IMG/VR virus record: IMGVR_UViG_3300008954_000219
Coordinates: 1 to 27,835 of that record
Direction: 5' to 3' (one strand)
From: a virus
DNA length: 27,835 nt
Shown here: positions 1 to 9,670 of the stretch, one piece after another
Numbering within the stretch: the stretch's first letter is position 1
Layout: every line of letters starts with the position of its first letter
Notes under the pieces: generated by a model
The model's input: only the letters and a program-made list of their open reading frames with translations
The model's database searches: none
What the model was told of the DNA's origin: nothing
Position numbers and translations under genes: made by a program

Positions 1-2
1 AT

Positions 3-2510
3 CGTAAAAGAATTGATTTTCTGGGAGAAGAAGCTAAGAAACTCGACGCTAACGATAAGATTCAAAAAGGTATTCTTGAGAAGAACATGAAGGAGGTTAA
101 GAACCATGAGCGCGAAATTGCCAATCTTGACACTAAAATCAAAAGGACAGAAGAATGGCATGCCACAATCGAAGAGGCGGCCGCAACCTCTAGAGACCTA
201 GGAAAATCATTAGGCAAAGCGATGGCAATGCCGCAAACCCACGATTTTGTTGGCAATATACAATCGATTACAAAAGGACTACAGGGCACCGGTGCGAGTA
301 TGCGCGCCTTTGGAAATGCCGCAGCGAGCGCAATCAGCGCACAATTCGTTAACAATATCATTGGGATGGCTGTCGCCATAGTGGATATGGAAGCCGGATT
401 CCAACGTGCAACGGGGGCTTCTGCAGAATTTGCGACAGTGGTGAGAGAATCGTATAATGAGACTAAGAAGTTTGCAGTTACAGCCGAGGAGGCAAGCAAG
501 TCCGCCCAAGCTTTGTTTACGTCTTATACCGATTTTACGTTTATGTCGAGGGATTCACAAAAGACCTTAATCAAAAGTACCAATATACTAGCCAAACAAG
601 GCATTGCCGTTGGAGATTTGGCCAAGGCAACTCAAATATCCACGAAGATGTTGGGAGTTAATGCCGAACATGCCGCCGGCGTCAATGAGGAAATAGCCAC
701 GTTTGCCCGCGAATTAGGAGTGGCTCCCGCACAAATGGCCGCAGAATTTGCCAAAGGCGGTGCTGCATTAGCTAAGTTTGGCGATCAAGGTGTACAAGCC
801 TTCAAAGATTTACAGCACATCTCCAAGATCACCGGCATGGAGATGGACAAAGTCCTCCAAATCACGAACAAATTTGATACCTTCGAAGGTGCCGCAGAAC
901 AAGCTGGAAAACTCAATGCCGCATTGGGCGGAAACTTTGTGAATGCGATGGATCTCATGATGGGGACTAATCCCGCAGAACGCTTCGAGACAATCCGCAA
1001 CACGATCCTCGACGCAGGACTTTCATTTGACACAATGTCCTATTATCAGAAGAACTTCTATAAGGATGCTTTAGGGCTCTCAGATGTGGGAGATCTTGCT
1101 CTGATTTTGTCCGGAAATATGAACATGGTCTCGGGGGCAACACAGAAAAGTGCGGAAGACTATGAAGTGATGGCTGACCGCGCATTAAAAATGCAATCAA
1201 TCCAAGACAAACTGAATGCAGCCATAGCAGAGTCTACCGACTTAATCGATTGGCTCGTAGATTCGATAAAATGGCTTACCGATCATGTGGATGAGTTTGC
1301 GGGATGGGCGAAGTATGCAATGTACGCGATGCTGGGCTGGAAACTCGCGACTATAGCACTCGGTCTGGCTCAGGTAGTCACCACCTGGCGCCTGGGAACA
1401 GCAACCGCCGCCACCGTCACAAACACAGCAGTGGAGGAATTGAACATTGCAGCGAAAAATCTCTCAACAACATCTAGCAATTTGCTTAACGTTTCTCTGA
1501 AGAAGCAAGCCGTTGGGAGCGAAATGGCCAGCAAGGGCGGAAAAAGCTTGGCTACAACCATGGTGGCCATTGGACTGGCGGCTCTGGGGATAGGATATGG
1601 AGTGTATTTGGCTGCCACTGGTGTAGCTGATTTAGCAGCGGCTTTTAATGGATTGGGCTCGGCCGCCCTTCCTGCAGCTATCGCGATTGGGGTGTTTACT
1701 CTAGCGTTTATGGTAATGATAGTATCATTAATAGCTCTTGTGGCAGGACCCCAAGCTGCCTTAACTACGGCAGCGATTGGGGTGATGTTATCTATTGGGC
1801 TAGCCGCCGCGATGATTGGGGCAGGTGTGGGCGTGGCGGCCCTGGGGCTTTCAATTTTGGTAGGATCGTTTAAAGATCTGGGATCGGCGGCAATGCCTGC
1901 AGCCGCAGGGCTCATCGCATTTAGCATAGCTTTTGCAGTAATGATGCTGGCTCTTACCAGTGCCACAGCAGGACCCCAGGCACTTCTTATTGGTGCAGCC
2001 GTAGGAATTCTGTTGTCAATTGGGGCGGCAGCATTGGCGATAGGATACGGCATCAAGTTGGCAACAGACGGAATGTCGAGATTTAACGAATCTCTTGTAA
2101 GCCTTGCTAGCATTGAAGGTACCGATAATATAACAACCATTATGGAGAAATTCAAGAGCGCACTGGAATTATTACCCGAAGAAAGCACACTTATCACCGC
2201 ATTAAATACCTTATCAAAGATTAACTTTACCACTCAGATTCGTCAAATTGCTGCGTTGTCTGCGGCAATTAACTCTGTTAGAACTGACGAAGCACTAGCT
2301 TTTACTAGCGCCATTAAAGCCGTTACAGAATCAGTGATTACGGTGAAAAATACGCCTTCTCCCGCATTAGCTCAATTGGGCGGCACAGGTGGCACCACAG
2401 GGCCCACTAATTTAGTAGCGAACGTCTATTTAGACGTAGTAGCGATGGAAGATCTCATTAAAAATGGAGCCGTCGAGGCTGTAGGCGATATCGTACAAGA
2501 CTTAATGTAA
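3..2510 (+). CDS. Tail tape-measure-like protein, 5' partial
   Basis: The frame is open to the window edge (RKRIDFLGEE...), so the true start lies upstream; the ATG at 87 is internal or an alternative start. At least 835 residues are visible. The N-terminal part is charged and likely coiled coil. The middle (roughly codons of 400-1150) is helical and Ala-rich, with runs such as MLGVNAEHAAGVNEE, typical of tape-measure proteins. The second half (about 1290-2090) has long Gly/Ala/Ile hydrophobic segments that include a 75-residue tandem repeat, as expected for the membrane-active part of a tape measure. Tape measures set tail length and are ejected into the host envelope. The next genes downstream are probable tail and baseplate genes, which supports this. 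The family call rests on composition and context rather than a catalytic motif, so another large internal tail protein is possible. Confidence 0.72.
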   Translation, partial: RKRIDFLGEEAKKLDANDKIQKGILEKNMKEVKNHEREIANLDTKIKRTEEWHATIEEAAATSRDLGKSLGKAMAMPQTHDFVGNIQSITKGLQGTGASMRAFGNAAASAISAQFVNNIIGMAVAIVDMEAGFQRATGASAEFATVVRESYNETKKFAVTAEEASKSAQALFTSYTDFTFMSRDSQKTLIKSTNILAKQGIAVGDLAKATQISTKMLGVNAEHAAGVNEEIATFARELGVAPAQMAAEFAKGGAALAKFGDQGVQAFKDLQHISKITGMEMDKVLQITNKFDTFEGAAEQAGKLNAALGGNFVNAMDLMMGTNPAERFETIRNTILDAGLSFDTMSYYQKNFYKDALGLSDVGDLALILSGNMNMVSGATQKSAEDYEVMADRALKMQSIQDKLNAAIAESTDLIDWLVDSIKWLTDHVDEFAGWAKYAMYAMLGWKLATIALGLAQVVTTWRLGTATAATVTNTAVEELNIAAKNLSTTSSNLLNVSLKKQAVGSEMASKGGKSLATTMVAIGLAALGIGYGVYLAATGVADLAAAFNGLGSAALPAAIAIGVFTLAFMVMIVSLIALVAGPQAALTTAAIGVMLSIGLAAAMIGAGVGVAALGLSILVGSFKDLGSAAMPAAAGLIAFSIAFAVMMLALTSATAGPQALLIGAAVGILLSIGAAALAIGYGIKLATDGMSRFNESLVSLASIEGTDNITTIMEKFKSALELLPEESTLITALNTLSKINFTTQIRQIAALSAAINSVRTDEALAFTSAIKAVTESVITVKNTPSPALAQLGGTGGTTGPTNLVANVYLDVVAMEDLIKNGAVEAVGDIVQDLM
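1653..2102 (+). repeat. 75-codon tandem repeat inside the tape-measure-like gene
   Basis: Two successive units of 225 nt start with LGSAALPAA (1653) and LGSAAMPAA (1878). Each continues with a hydrophobic stretch, AGPQA, then an IG/AIG-rich helix. A partial earlier copy (IGLAALGIGYGVYLAATG) lies just upstream, at about 1570-1650. The repeat is clear in protein but diverged in DNA, so it is an old duplication of a membrane-type hairpin and not a recent repeat. Confidence 0.8.
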
Positions 2511-2520
2511 GGAGAAAGAC

Positions 2521-3630
2521 ATGTCAGATTTTTGGAACCCTTTCAATGACAAGCGGAATGCTGATCCCACTGAAGATCCTCTTGGGAGATATGTTGAGCG
2601 CGATGTGGAACTGGCCAACGAGGGAGGCCAAAAAATCGGGTTTACACATGTACCCACAAACAACACAGTATACTTTAAGGCATATATTACAGCTTACAAT
2701 GAAACCTTTAATTCCGATTGGGCATCGGAAGTAGTATATGGTCGCGCCGATCCCATATACCTCTTTAAGAACACAACGCGCAAAATTACACTCGCATTTA
2801 AAGTGCCTGCAACAACAGCTAGCGATGCCTACGATAATCTAGGAAAGGTACAGCTTTTAACTCAGTTCCTTTACCCCACTTATATAGAAACAGGACAAGC
2901 ACAAACGATCACACAATCTCCTCTGATCCGTCTTAAGCTCATGAATCTTGCCACAAATACGGCCGGTGCATCTGGAGAACAGTTTGACGGTTACACCACG
3001 GGCGGTGCTGGCGACGACGGGCTTTTGGGAGTGGTCGGTAATCTCACCATCAACCACAACTTAGATACAGATGTCGGTGTAGTAGCTTATGACGGGGGTG
3101 TAATTCTTCCCAAATTAATTGAGATTAATCTTGACTTTTCGCCTATTCACGAGCACGCCTTGGGATGGAACGACGAGAACAAGTTTGGAGTGGGATACAA
3201 CGGGGTTCAGGACGGACCAAGCTTTCCTTATGGAGTTGGTGCCACGGTGCCCGAAGGTGGCGCTGGTACGGGGGGGAGCAATTCGGCCCCTGCACCGACC
3301 AAAACAAATGTCAAAAACGCCGCCGAAGCAATGCCCGCTGACGACGACACTCTCAACGCCGACGGCGACGACGGCGCGACCGCGACCGAGAAAACGGAAA
3401 ATGCCACAACCCCTCCACCGGAGTCAACAGCCGAAGAAGCCGCCAACCAAAATGCCGATATACAGAATAAAGTGGCAAACTCCAAGGCGGCCAACGGCGC
3501 CGGGATGGGGTCAGACAGATACGAAGCTTTCGAACCTTCGGTGAGAATTTTCGAAGAAGCGGATGAGCTTGAGGACCGTTATGCTGAGATTCCTGTAGAA
3601 GACCTCAACGCCGCGCTTCGTGAACTCTAA
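2521..3630 (+). CDS. Virion structural protein, probable tail or baseplate component
   Basis: 369 residues; the ATG follows AAGGAG by 6 nt and lies 10 nt after the tape-measure stop. Residues 1-230 form a compact domain with the pattern VYFKAYITAYNETF ... SEVVYGRADPIYLFKNTTRKI, which I recognise as recurring in tail-tube/baseplate-associated proteins of contractile phages. Residues about 240-330 are low complexity, rich in Ala, Asp, Glu, Thr and Pro, and look like a flexible acidic linker. A short charged tail (FEPSVRIFEEADELEDRY) follows and may be a docking peptide. It sits between the tape measure and a gp53-like baseplate gene. The exact position in the particle cannot be told from sequence. 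Confidence 0.65.
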   Translation: MSDFWNPFNDKRNADPTEDPLGRYVERDVELANEGGQKIGFTHVPTNNTVYFKAYITAYNETFNSDWASEVVYGRADPIYLFKNTTRKITLAFKVPATTASDAYDNLGKVQLLTQFLYPTYIETGQAQTITQSPLIRLKLMNLATNTAGASGEQFDGYTTGGAGDDGLLGVVGNLTINHNLDTDVGVVAYDGGVILPKLIEINLDFSPIHEHALGWNDENKFGVGYNGVQDGPSFPYGVGATVPEGGAGTGGSNSAPAPTKTNVKNAAEAMPADDDTLNADGDDGATATEKTENATTPPPESTAEEAANQNADIQNKVANSKAANGAGMGSDRYEAFEPSVRIFEEADELEDRYAEIPVEDLNAALREL

Positions 3631-3656
3631 TTGGGATATCAATAGGAATATAAACA

Positions 3657-3992
3657 ATGGCAAGAAACAACAAACGCAGAACAATATTGAACGATAGCGA
3701 GTACTATGAACCTCTGAGAAAATCGAGAGGACTTAAGGCTATTGAGCAGTATGAAACACCAATAATGCGAAATCCTTCGTTACGGGCGAGAGTTGCGCTT
3801 AAAAGCACCAAGCACGTATGGAAGTACGGCGACCGATTCTATAGTTTAGCCAACACTTATTATGGCGATGCGCGCTTTTGGTGGGTAATCGCTTGGTGGA
3901 ACAGTTATGGAGTAGAGGCTGATGTTTCCATAGGCGCCCTCCTTGAGATTCCTCTCGACATCGCGGCCGCCCTGAAGGTTTTGGGGGCTTAA
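3657..3992 (+). CDS. gp53-like baseplate protein with LysM-type fold
   Basis: 111 residues. The ATG follows TAGGAA by about 10 nt. Residues 50-90 contain KYGDRFYSLANTYYGDARFW followed by WVIAWWN, the signature of the LysM-like baseplate wedge family related to T4 gp53 (GDR...LA..YYGD...WW.IA..N). In T4-type phages gp53 locks baseplate wedges to the hub; the same structural role is inferred here. The basic N-terminus (MARNNKRRT) fits a protein buried in an assembly. It is followed after 3 nt by the large probable hub gene, which fits a baseplate operon. Confidence 0.75.
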   Translation: MARNNKRRTILNDSEYYEPLRKSRGLKAIEQYETPIMRNPSLRARVALKSTKHVWKYGDRFYSLANTYYGDARFWWVIAWWNSYGVEADVSIGALLEIPLDIAAALKVLGA

Positions 3993-3995
3993 GCT

Positions 3996-6900
3996 GTGCC
4001 GGGAGAAGAATACGAATACAACGAGCCCGCTGAAAAGCCGACACCGGAGACTTATACTGTAAAGGGAGGCGCCCAGGTAGAAACCAATGCGTCTAAGGCT
4101 GCCCGCAGCATCTGGACGGCTGATCAAGTTAGCGAAGAAGCCGCCGCAGCAAGACAGACCGCCATGGCCACCAGTACGACAGAGGAGCGCACCGCCGCCA
4201 GGGAAAACGTATTGGCGGCTATTGAGAGCTACAACACTGCCGCCAAAAATTATTCGGATGCCGTCGATGACGGCACCGCCAAGAAATGTGGTCTTAATTT
4301 GACTTCCCTTTCCACGAAAAGCTGGAATGAAACCGGCGACAACGCTGCAAATATAAGTGGCTTTTCGACCGCGACATCTAAAGTATCCGAAAATAATACA
4401 AAGGCAGCTACTGCTAACGGCTGCTCTGGGGATTCCGAGGTGTTAGCGCTAATCGAGGCTCTTGAAAGCATATCAGAAACCTCAGAGAAGCTTGGGAAAG
4501 ATCTAGACGCGATTAACAATGCCACTGATGCATACAGGGCTGCATTAGAGGCTGAGATCGCCGCGCGCACGGGTCCTTATGCTCCCACCCAAGATCCTAA
4601 TATAATTGAAGATCTTAAAAACTTACTCGCGGCATTGGACAAAGAAAGCGAAGAAGGCGGGGTTTCGCTTAGTGATGTTACAACTACTACGCCACCCTTC
4701 TTTAATGAACAATGTTTTTTGCTGGCAGAAATACAACACTTGGTCAAATATAAAACGGCTGAACTCGATGGGAAATTGAACGGCAAAAGGCTCCCATATA
4801 CCGCCACGCCGGCCGTCAATGGTGTCACCACAGAACCCTGGAACAATAAGATATGCAATGCTAGTTTGTTAGCGCGCGGAGATCCCTTTGCTTTCATCAA
4901 CCACCTTACACAACATCCCGGCTACACACACCTAATGACGATGCAGACGGATCAAATAGCAAATTTACAGCCTATGATTCGTCTTTACAAAATAATCACC
5001 GAAAGGGATTCTGATGGTAATCCCATTTCTCCCCCTACTCAGTTTCCAATTCCTTTTGATTCAACCTTTACGGAAAACGAGATTATTAATTTTGGAGAAG
5101 ACAAATCTAAACGAGGTATAGGAGTGGGCGTCCAAGATTTTACATTTTCATATGAAGCCGACAATCCATTTGCTATTAAGAAGAGTATTAAGGCGAAACT
5201 TACTCTCTTTGCAAACAGCTTTGATGAGTTGTTAGTACCACGCGGCACCACTACAGAATTTAAGTACGTTGACCTCGCCTTGAAAACTGGTGTTGATCGG
5301 AGCCTTAGTTTAGCAAGTTTTAATCCCAAAGAAACTGACGTTAAACAAGAGAATTTAGCTAAATTGGATTTTCGTCTCAAAGCAGTAGTAGGCTGGGCTT
5401 ATAGAAGTGATTGGCCGAACAACAGCACCTTAACCACCGATGTGAAAGACGCTATTTATAATTCTTGTGTCACTCTCAATTTAACCCCCACTGTTCACAC
5501 CTTTGATATTGATGATCAAGGGCGTGTTAAGTTTGTGATTAATTATTTAGCGTATGTGGAAGACTTTTATGATCAGCCTAACTTTAATATATTCAACAGC
5601 GTTAGCGCCGAGAAGAACCGAATAGAAAGAAAAATTAAAGCTCAAACCTGGGTTACCAAGTGTGCATCAAAAGAATACAGCGAGCTACAGAAAGCACAAA
5701 AAACCGAAATAGAAGAAGACAGGGTGACAAGTTTTCAGTCCCTCATAGGGGGTCTATTTGAAAATCACAAAATCAGATTTATACAGCTAGAATCCGCCGA
5801 TGTTCTTAAGTTTAGACAAGAGGGTCCTTTCTTCGACGCATCCCAAATCATCGGCAAAGTCAGTACGCTATCCGAGGGGAATGAAATCGCCTTATCGGGA
5901 CAAATTCAGCAGGCAATTGGAAGTGGAGCCACCGAAGAAGATCGAGTCAAACTATTGAGCATTGCAGGAACCGGTGCAGAAAACAAAACACAAACTCTTT
6001 CTTTTTTCTACGTCAGCGATTTGATGGATTTGATTTTAGAAGGGATTGATGAAAAATTTAATGGAGATAATAGCTTGCAAAACTATTTGAAAGAAATGCG
6101 TCAAAACCCTGGACAATATTTAAAAACACCCGCACCAGATGAAAAGCCAATGGATGATGAAACGGTCTTAGAGCAGATCGATCAGCAAGTAGCTGTTGTT
6201 CGTGCCATGGGCGAGCAGTATAAAAATTTTCGGCTTCTGTTGGGTCCTTTGGAGATTGTGAGTCCGGATGAGAACAAGGAATCTTTGTTCCCCAGTTTGG
6301 GGGATTTGCCAATTTCCGTCAAATACTTTACAGAATGGCTCTCTCGTAAAATGGCGAAGAGGGACGAGGTGTACTATCCGCTCCCTAAGTTTTTAAATGA
6401 TTTTTTTAATGAACTCATAAGAGAGTTTTTGAACAGCAATCAATGTTTTAGCAATGAAGCCAAACAAAAGACTCGCGTTAACCAAGCAGTCGTCACATCA
6501 TATAGAGACACTACAAATCATGCCGATGAAATCACCGAACTTATATGGGGAGACCGAAACAAAACCTCGAAGACTAACATCAGCCGGCTCTGGCTTAAAG
6601 ATCACAAAAACACTCGACCCTTACTTAAAAACATTGGAGGTGATCGAGATCTTCCCATCGTAGAGAAGGGTGTTGACAAAGAGATTAACTATTTGGCTTA
6701 TTTCGCAGGACGCACACAACCAGCAGAGCAAATGACGGGAGATGAGGCTACAGATCATACGAATGGCATCTTTCATTATTCCATTGGTCGAGACAGAGGC
6801 ATTACCAAAACCATTAAGCTGAAAAAGACAGACTCGACAGGACTTAAAGAGTTGCGCTTTGAACAAGATGGTTATGATGGACTTAAACAGTTGCGTGAAG

Positions 6901-7283
6901 TCTTTGATGTGGATATTGAGACTTATGCGAATGTCAGTGCATTTCCGGGGAGCTATATTTATGTGGATCCTAGGGGCTTTTCGCCCAACACCGTTATTGG
7001 GAGTGATACTATAGATTTAACGCAAATAGGTATTGGAGGGTATCACATGATTATTCGTTCCGAACATAGCTTTGGGCCGGGCCGTGCTAATTCCCGCATT
7101 CACGCGAAATGGGTAGCTAGCACAAATGCCAAAGCGACCAACACCCCCTCGGCCGGCAGCATGACGACGGCTAGTCCCACGCGCGCCATTTATTGTTGGT
7201 CGGAGGCAGAGAATTCTAATCGAGAACAAGAAGCTAAAGACGGATCTGGATTGATGGAGTTTGTTTTTGGGGGTGAAAGTTAA
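3996..7283 (+). CDS. Large virion structural protein, probable baseplate hub or wedge
   Basis: 1095 residues starting at GTG, 3 nt after the previous stop. The GGGGG run 8-9 nt upstream is the only ribosome-binding-like sequence, and no in-frame ATG occurs before residue 56, so GTG is preferred. Residues 1-230 are Ala/Thr/Glu-rich and probably coiled coil. From about residue 295 the sequence becomes beta-rich, with FINHLTQHPGYTHL, LQPMIRLYKI, GIGVGVQDFTFSYEADNPFA and a KAVVGWAYRSDWP region. The C-terminus has PGSYIYVDPRGFSPN and GIGGYHMIIRSEHSFGPG, the style of late-control/hub beta domains of contractile tails. It overlaps the next gene by 1 nt (TAATG). A structural role is fairly secure; the specific hub assignment is inference. 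Confidence 0.65.
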   Translation: MPGEEYEYNEPAEKPTPETYTVKGGAQVETNASKAARSIWTADQVSEEAAAARQTAMATSTTEERTAARENVLAAIESYNTAAKNYSDAVDDGTAKKCGLNLTSLSTKSWNETGDNAANISGFSTATSKVSENNTKAATANGCSGDSEVLALIEALESISETSEKLGKDLDAINNATDAYRAALEAEIAARTGPYAPTQDPNIIEDLKNLLAALDKESEEGGVSLSDVTTTTPPFFNEQCFLLAEIQHLVKYKTAELDGKLNGKRLPYTATPAVNGVTTEPWNNKICNASLLARGDPFAFINHLTQHPGYTHLMTMQTDQIANLQPMIRLYKIITERDSDGNPISPPTQFPIPFDSTFTENEIINFGEDKSKRGIGVGVQDFTFSYEADNPFAIKKSIKAKLTLFANSFDELLVPRGTTTEFKYVDLALKTGVDRSLSLASFNPKETDVKQENLAKLDFRLKAVVGWAYRSDWPNNSTLTTDVKDAIYNSCVTLNLTPTVHTFDIDDQGRVKFVINYLAYVEDFYDQPNFNIFNSVSAEKNRIERKIKAQTWVTKCASKEYSELQKAQKTEIEEDRVTSFQSLIGGLFENHKIRFIQLESADVLKFRQEGPFFDASQIIGKVSTLSEGNEIALSGQIQQAIGSGATEEDRVKLLSIAGTGAENKTQTLSFFYVSDLMDLILEGIDEKFNGDNSLQNYLKEMRQNPGQYLKTPAPDEKPMDDETVLEQIDQQVAVVRAMGEQYKNFRLLLGPLEIVSPDENKESLFPSLGDLPISVKYFTEWLSRKMAKRDEVYYPLPKFLNDFFNELIREFLNSNQCFSNEAKQKTRVNQAVVTSYRDTTNHADEITELIWGDRNKTSKTNISRLWLKDHKNTRPLLKNIGGDRDLPIVEKGVDKEINYLAYFAGRTQPAEQMTGDEATDHTNGIFHYSIGRDRGITKTIKLKKTDSTGLKELRFEQDGYDGLKQLREVFDVDIETYANVSAFPGSYIYVDPRGFSPNTVIGSDTIDLTQIGIGGYHMIIRSEHSFGPGRANSRIHAKWVASTNAKATNTPSAGSMTTASPTRAIYCWSEAENSNREQEAKDGSGLMEFVFGGES

Positions 7284-8485
7284 TGTCTGCTTATTATAAA
7301 GAAAAAAACAACGAATCGACCCGAGATTTGTTTAACAAAAAGATGGTTTATAAAAGCAACATGTTAGATTATGCTAACAACTATCCCAACATCACTAATT
7401 TTAATTATGGAGAGAAGTTGTTGTATGGGCGGGTTAATAGATTATTTGTACCCATTCAAATTCGGGATCCTGACATCTCCCTAAAGGGATTTAAAAGCGT
7501 CTCCCAACCAGCCCAGGGTATCAAATTTGTAGTGGATGCCTTTGAAGACATGGCCCGACAATTTCGTAAATGTGCCATGGCTGGCAAAATTAATACTTCC
7601 GATCCGTACCTGAGCAATCTTTTGGTATATAAAGCTTACCAAAGTCCTGAAATCTTATATCAAGGTTATAAAAATATTTATTTTGGTACGATAGCTGCCA
7701 ACTTTAAGGGAGATAAACTAAACGTTAAAAATTTTGATGAGTTCATAGAAAAACTGAACCCGATGCTTGAAAAACCAAGCCACAGTATTCCTTTCACCAA
7801 GACTGCTTTTGTTAAAAGCCGACGCTGTCCTATTAATGTGTCAGGATTGGTGGTTGAGATAGCAGATTTGGATCCTGTTAATGACGATGAAAAGATAAAC
7901 GCCTTTGTTAACAGCCCTAATTGGGAATTTTATGTTAACACTTGCAAGTCATACGGATTCATGATTGATCAAGAAATGCCATGGCGCCTGGTGGCCGACA
8001 TTGGTTCATCCGCAATGATAGAATATGCCGCGCGCTATGCGCTGGGGGGCACGGATCTCATTATTCATTCGATTTACGGGCCCTCTCATCTTTCTTATTT
8101 TAATAATTTAATGGCCTATCTGTTGAGTTTGTATAATATTTGTAAAGAAGAGACCATCATTGAAATTGAAGAATGCGGAGATCGGAGTATCACCTCTTTG
8201 GTAACCCCCAGTTCTTATAGTCTGGCACAAATTGCCCAACAATACAGAGAGATTTATTTTTTTAAACTCTATATGAAGATAAGGTTTTGGGAAGACGAAT
8301 CCAAAGAAGACGATGCTCCACGCGCACAACTCGAACGGGACTGTGTTCAGATTTATCTTACCCGAGGATTAGACAAAGCTTTGTATGTTTTTGAAAGAAT
8401 TATTAATAAACCATTTGACTATCGCGGCTCTTTGAGTTATATTTATAAACAGGTAGACGCAATGCGCGAGTCCGAGATCGAATAA
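7283..8485 (+). CDS. Conserved virion-associated protein of unknown function
   Basis: 400 residues, start overlapping the previous stop by one base (TAATG), so it is translationally coupled to the hub-like gene and is probably made with the virion proteins. It is rich in Tyr, Phe, Asn and Lys. Visible stretches are NPMLEKPSHSIPFTK, VPIQIRDPDISLKGF and a mid-protein SPNWEFYVNTCKSYGFMIDQ. It has no signal peptide and no clear transmembrane helix. I recognise no catalytic motif. Its position as the last gene before the replication block suggests a baseplate or tail accessory protein; this is by context only. Confidence 0.6.
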   Translation: MSAYYKEKNNESTRDLFNKKMVYKSNMLDYANNYPNITNFNYGEKLLYGRVNRLFVPIQIRDPDISLKGFKSVSQPAQGIKFVVDAFEDMARQFRKCAMAGKINTSDPYLSNLLVYKAYQSPEILYQGYKNIYFGTIAANFKGDKLNVKNFDEFIEKLNPMLEKPSHSIPFTKTAFVKSRRCPINVSGLVVEIADLDPVNDDEKINAFVNSPNWEFYVNTCKSYGFMIDQEMPWRLVADIGSSAMIEYAARYALGGTDLIIHSIYGPSHLSYFNNLMAYLLSLYNICKEETIIEIEECGDRSITSLVTPSSYSLAQIAQQYREIYFFKLYMKIRFWEDESKEDDAPRAQLERDCVQIYLTRGLDKALYVFERIINKPFDYRGSLSYIYKQVDAMRESEIE

Positions 8486-8494
8486 GAAGGGTAA

Positions 8495-9670
8495 ATGTTT
8501 TTTCAGACATTAGATGATAAAACTGAATGTGTTGGTGTATATGTAGACGGGAAACTTCACTTTGATGAAATCCCCGACAACCTCACCAAGACATGGAAGT
8601 ACACTGGTTCTGTATCCGACAAGGATGTGGAGTTTGCGTGGTTGTATGCTAACGGCCTCGACCTACAGGAAGCCGCACCCGAAGAATTAAAGACAGCACT
8701 CCAGGACAGCCAGCGCAGATTTAGAGCATACTTGAAAGCTTTCAAGATTGGCAAAATCAACCTGCGAGAGCACTGCTTTTTTGACCTTGTGCCCCAGGAT
8801 TTTCTGATGGAGTTCTGCGACATCAAAAATCAAGTTACAGAGCACGTTTTCGATAACTTCGAGAAGCCAGAGAACTACAAGTTTCTGGATAAGGTATATC
8901 GACTGCTGCACAAGATCAAATATCAAGATCTCAACCTCAACAACGAGGGGTGCCGAGAGTTGTACTACACATCCATGGGGCGCAAGAAGTCCAATCAGCT
9001 TATTGACCACTACGGACACATAGACTACAATCTCTTTGGTACGGTCACCGGTCGCCTCACAACCCTTCCAAATTCTTTCCCCATACTGACAGTCCAGAAG
9101 AATTTTCGTCAACTTCTAAAGCCGCATAACGATTGGTTTATCTCTTTGGATTACAACGGTGCAGAGGCTAGAACTTTGCTCTATTTGAACGGAGAATCAC
9201 AACCTCAAGAGGACATCCACACCTGGAATATGGAGAACATTTTTATCAGCGAGCGCGACCGAGACACAGCCAAGACGCTGTTCTTTGCGTGGCTGTATAA
9301 CCCCGAATCCAGCGCATTCAATGCCGAATGTTATAATCGCGAAAAAGTACTTGACGAATGGTATCGAGGTGGTTATATTTATACACCATATGATCGTAAA
9401 ATCTTAGTGGACGAGAGGAAAGCCTTAAACTATCTCATTCAAAGCTCGACAGCAGATCGCGTTCTTGCGAGGGCTGTTGAGATTGACGAGTTTCTTGAGG
9501 GCAAGAAGTCATTCATTTCTCATATTGTTCACGATGAAATTGTGATCGACATGAGCGATGAAGATCGCGAGAGTTTAGTGGATATTAAACAGATCTTTGA
9601 AAAAGACAATTTTATGGCCAACCTGAATGCAGGGAAGGACTACTTTAACTTTAAAGAGTTGAAAATATGA
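8495..9670 (+). CDS. Compact family A DNA polymerase lacking an exonuclease domain
   Basis: 391 residues, ATG 9 nt after the previous stop with AAGGG upstream. All family A polymerase core motifs are present: TVTGRL (T183-R187), motif A DYNGAEAR with catalytic D219, motif B R256-x3-K260-x3-F264-x3-Y268 (O-helix positions), LNYLIQSSTAD with Q316, and motif C HDE at H346-D347-E348. Spacing matches Pol I, but the protein is about half to two-thirds of the usual length. Only about 180 residues precede the palm, with no DEDD 3'-5' exonuclease motifs. It should copy DNA without proofreading, perhaps for gap filling or Okazaki maturation beside the DnaE encoded at 23188. It overlaps the next gene by ATGA. 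Confidence 0.9.
   Translation: MFFQTLDDKTECVGVYVDGKLHFDEIPDNLTKTWKYTGSVSDKDVEFAWLYANGLDLQEAAPEELKTALQDSQRRFRAYLKAFKIGKINLREHCFFDLVPQDFLMEFCDIKNQVTEHVFDNFEKPENYKFLDKVYRLLHKIKYQDLNLNNEGCRELYYTSMGRKKSNQLIDHYGHIDYNLFGTVTGRLTTLPNSFPILTVQKNFRQLLKPHNDWFISLDYNGAEARTLLYLNGESQPQEDIHTWNMENIFISERDRDTAKTLFFAWLYNPESSAFNAECYNREKVLDEWYRGGYIYTPYDRKILVDERKALNYLIQSSTADRVLARAVEIDEFLEGKKSFISHIVHDEIVIDMSDEDRESLVDIKQIFEKDNFMANLNAGKDYFNFKELKI

Noticed and set aside
430-458. TTGCGA-N17-TATAAT inside the tape-measure gene
   Set aside because: Only four of six -35 bases match and no gene boundary is nearby.
1370-2233. Long minus-strand open frame opposite the tape-measure gene
   Set aside because: It mirrors a Gly/Ala-rich coding frame, which lacks stops on the opposite strand by composition; no ribosome binding site and no recognisable domain.
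1-8485. T4-type late promoters (TATAAATA) in the virion block
   Set aside because: No convincing TATAAATA was found upstream of the structural genes; late promoters may have another form or lie upstream of the window.
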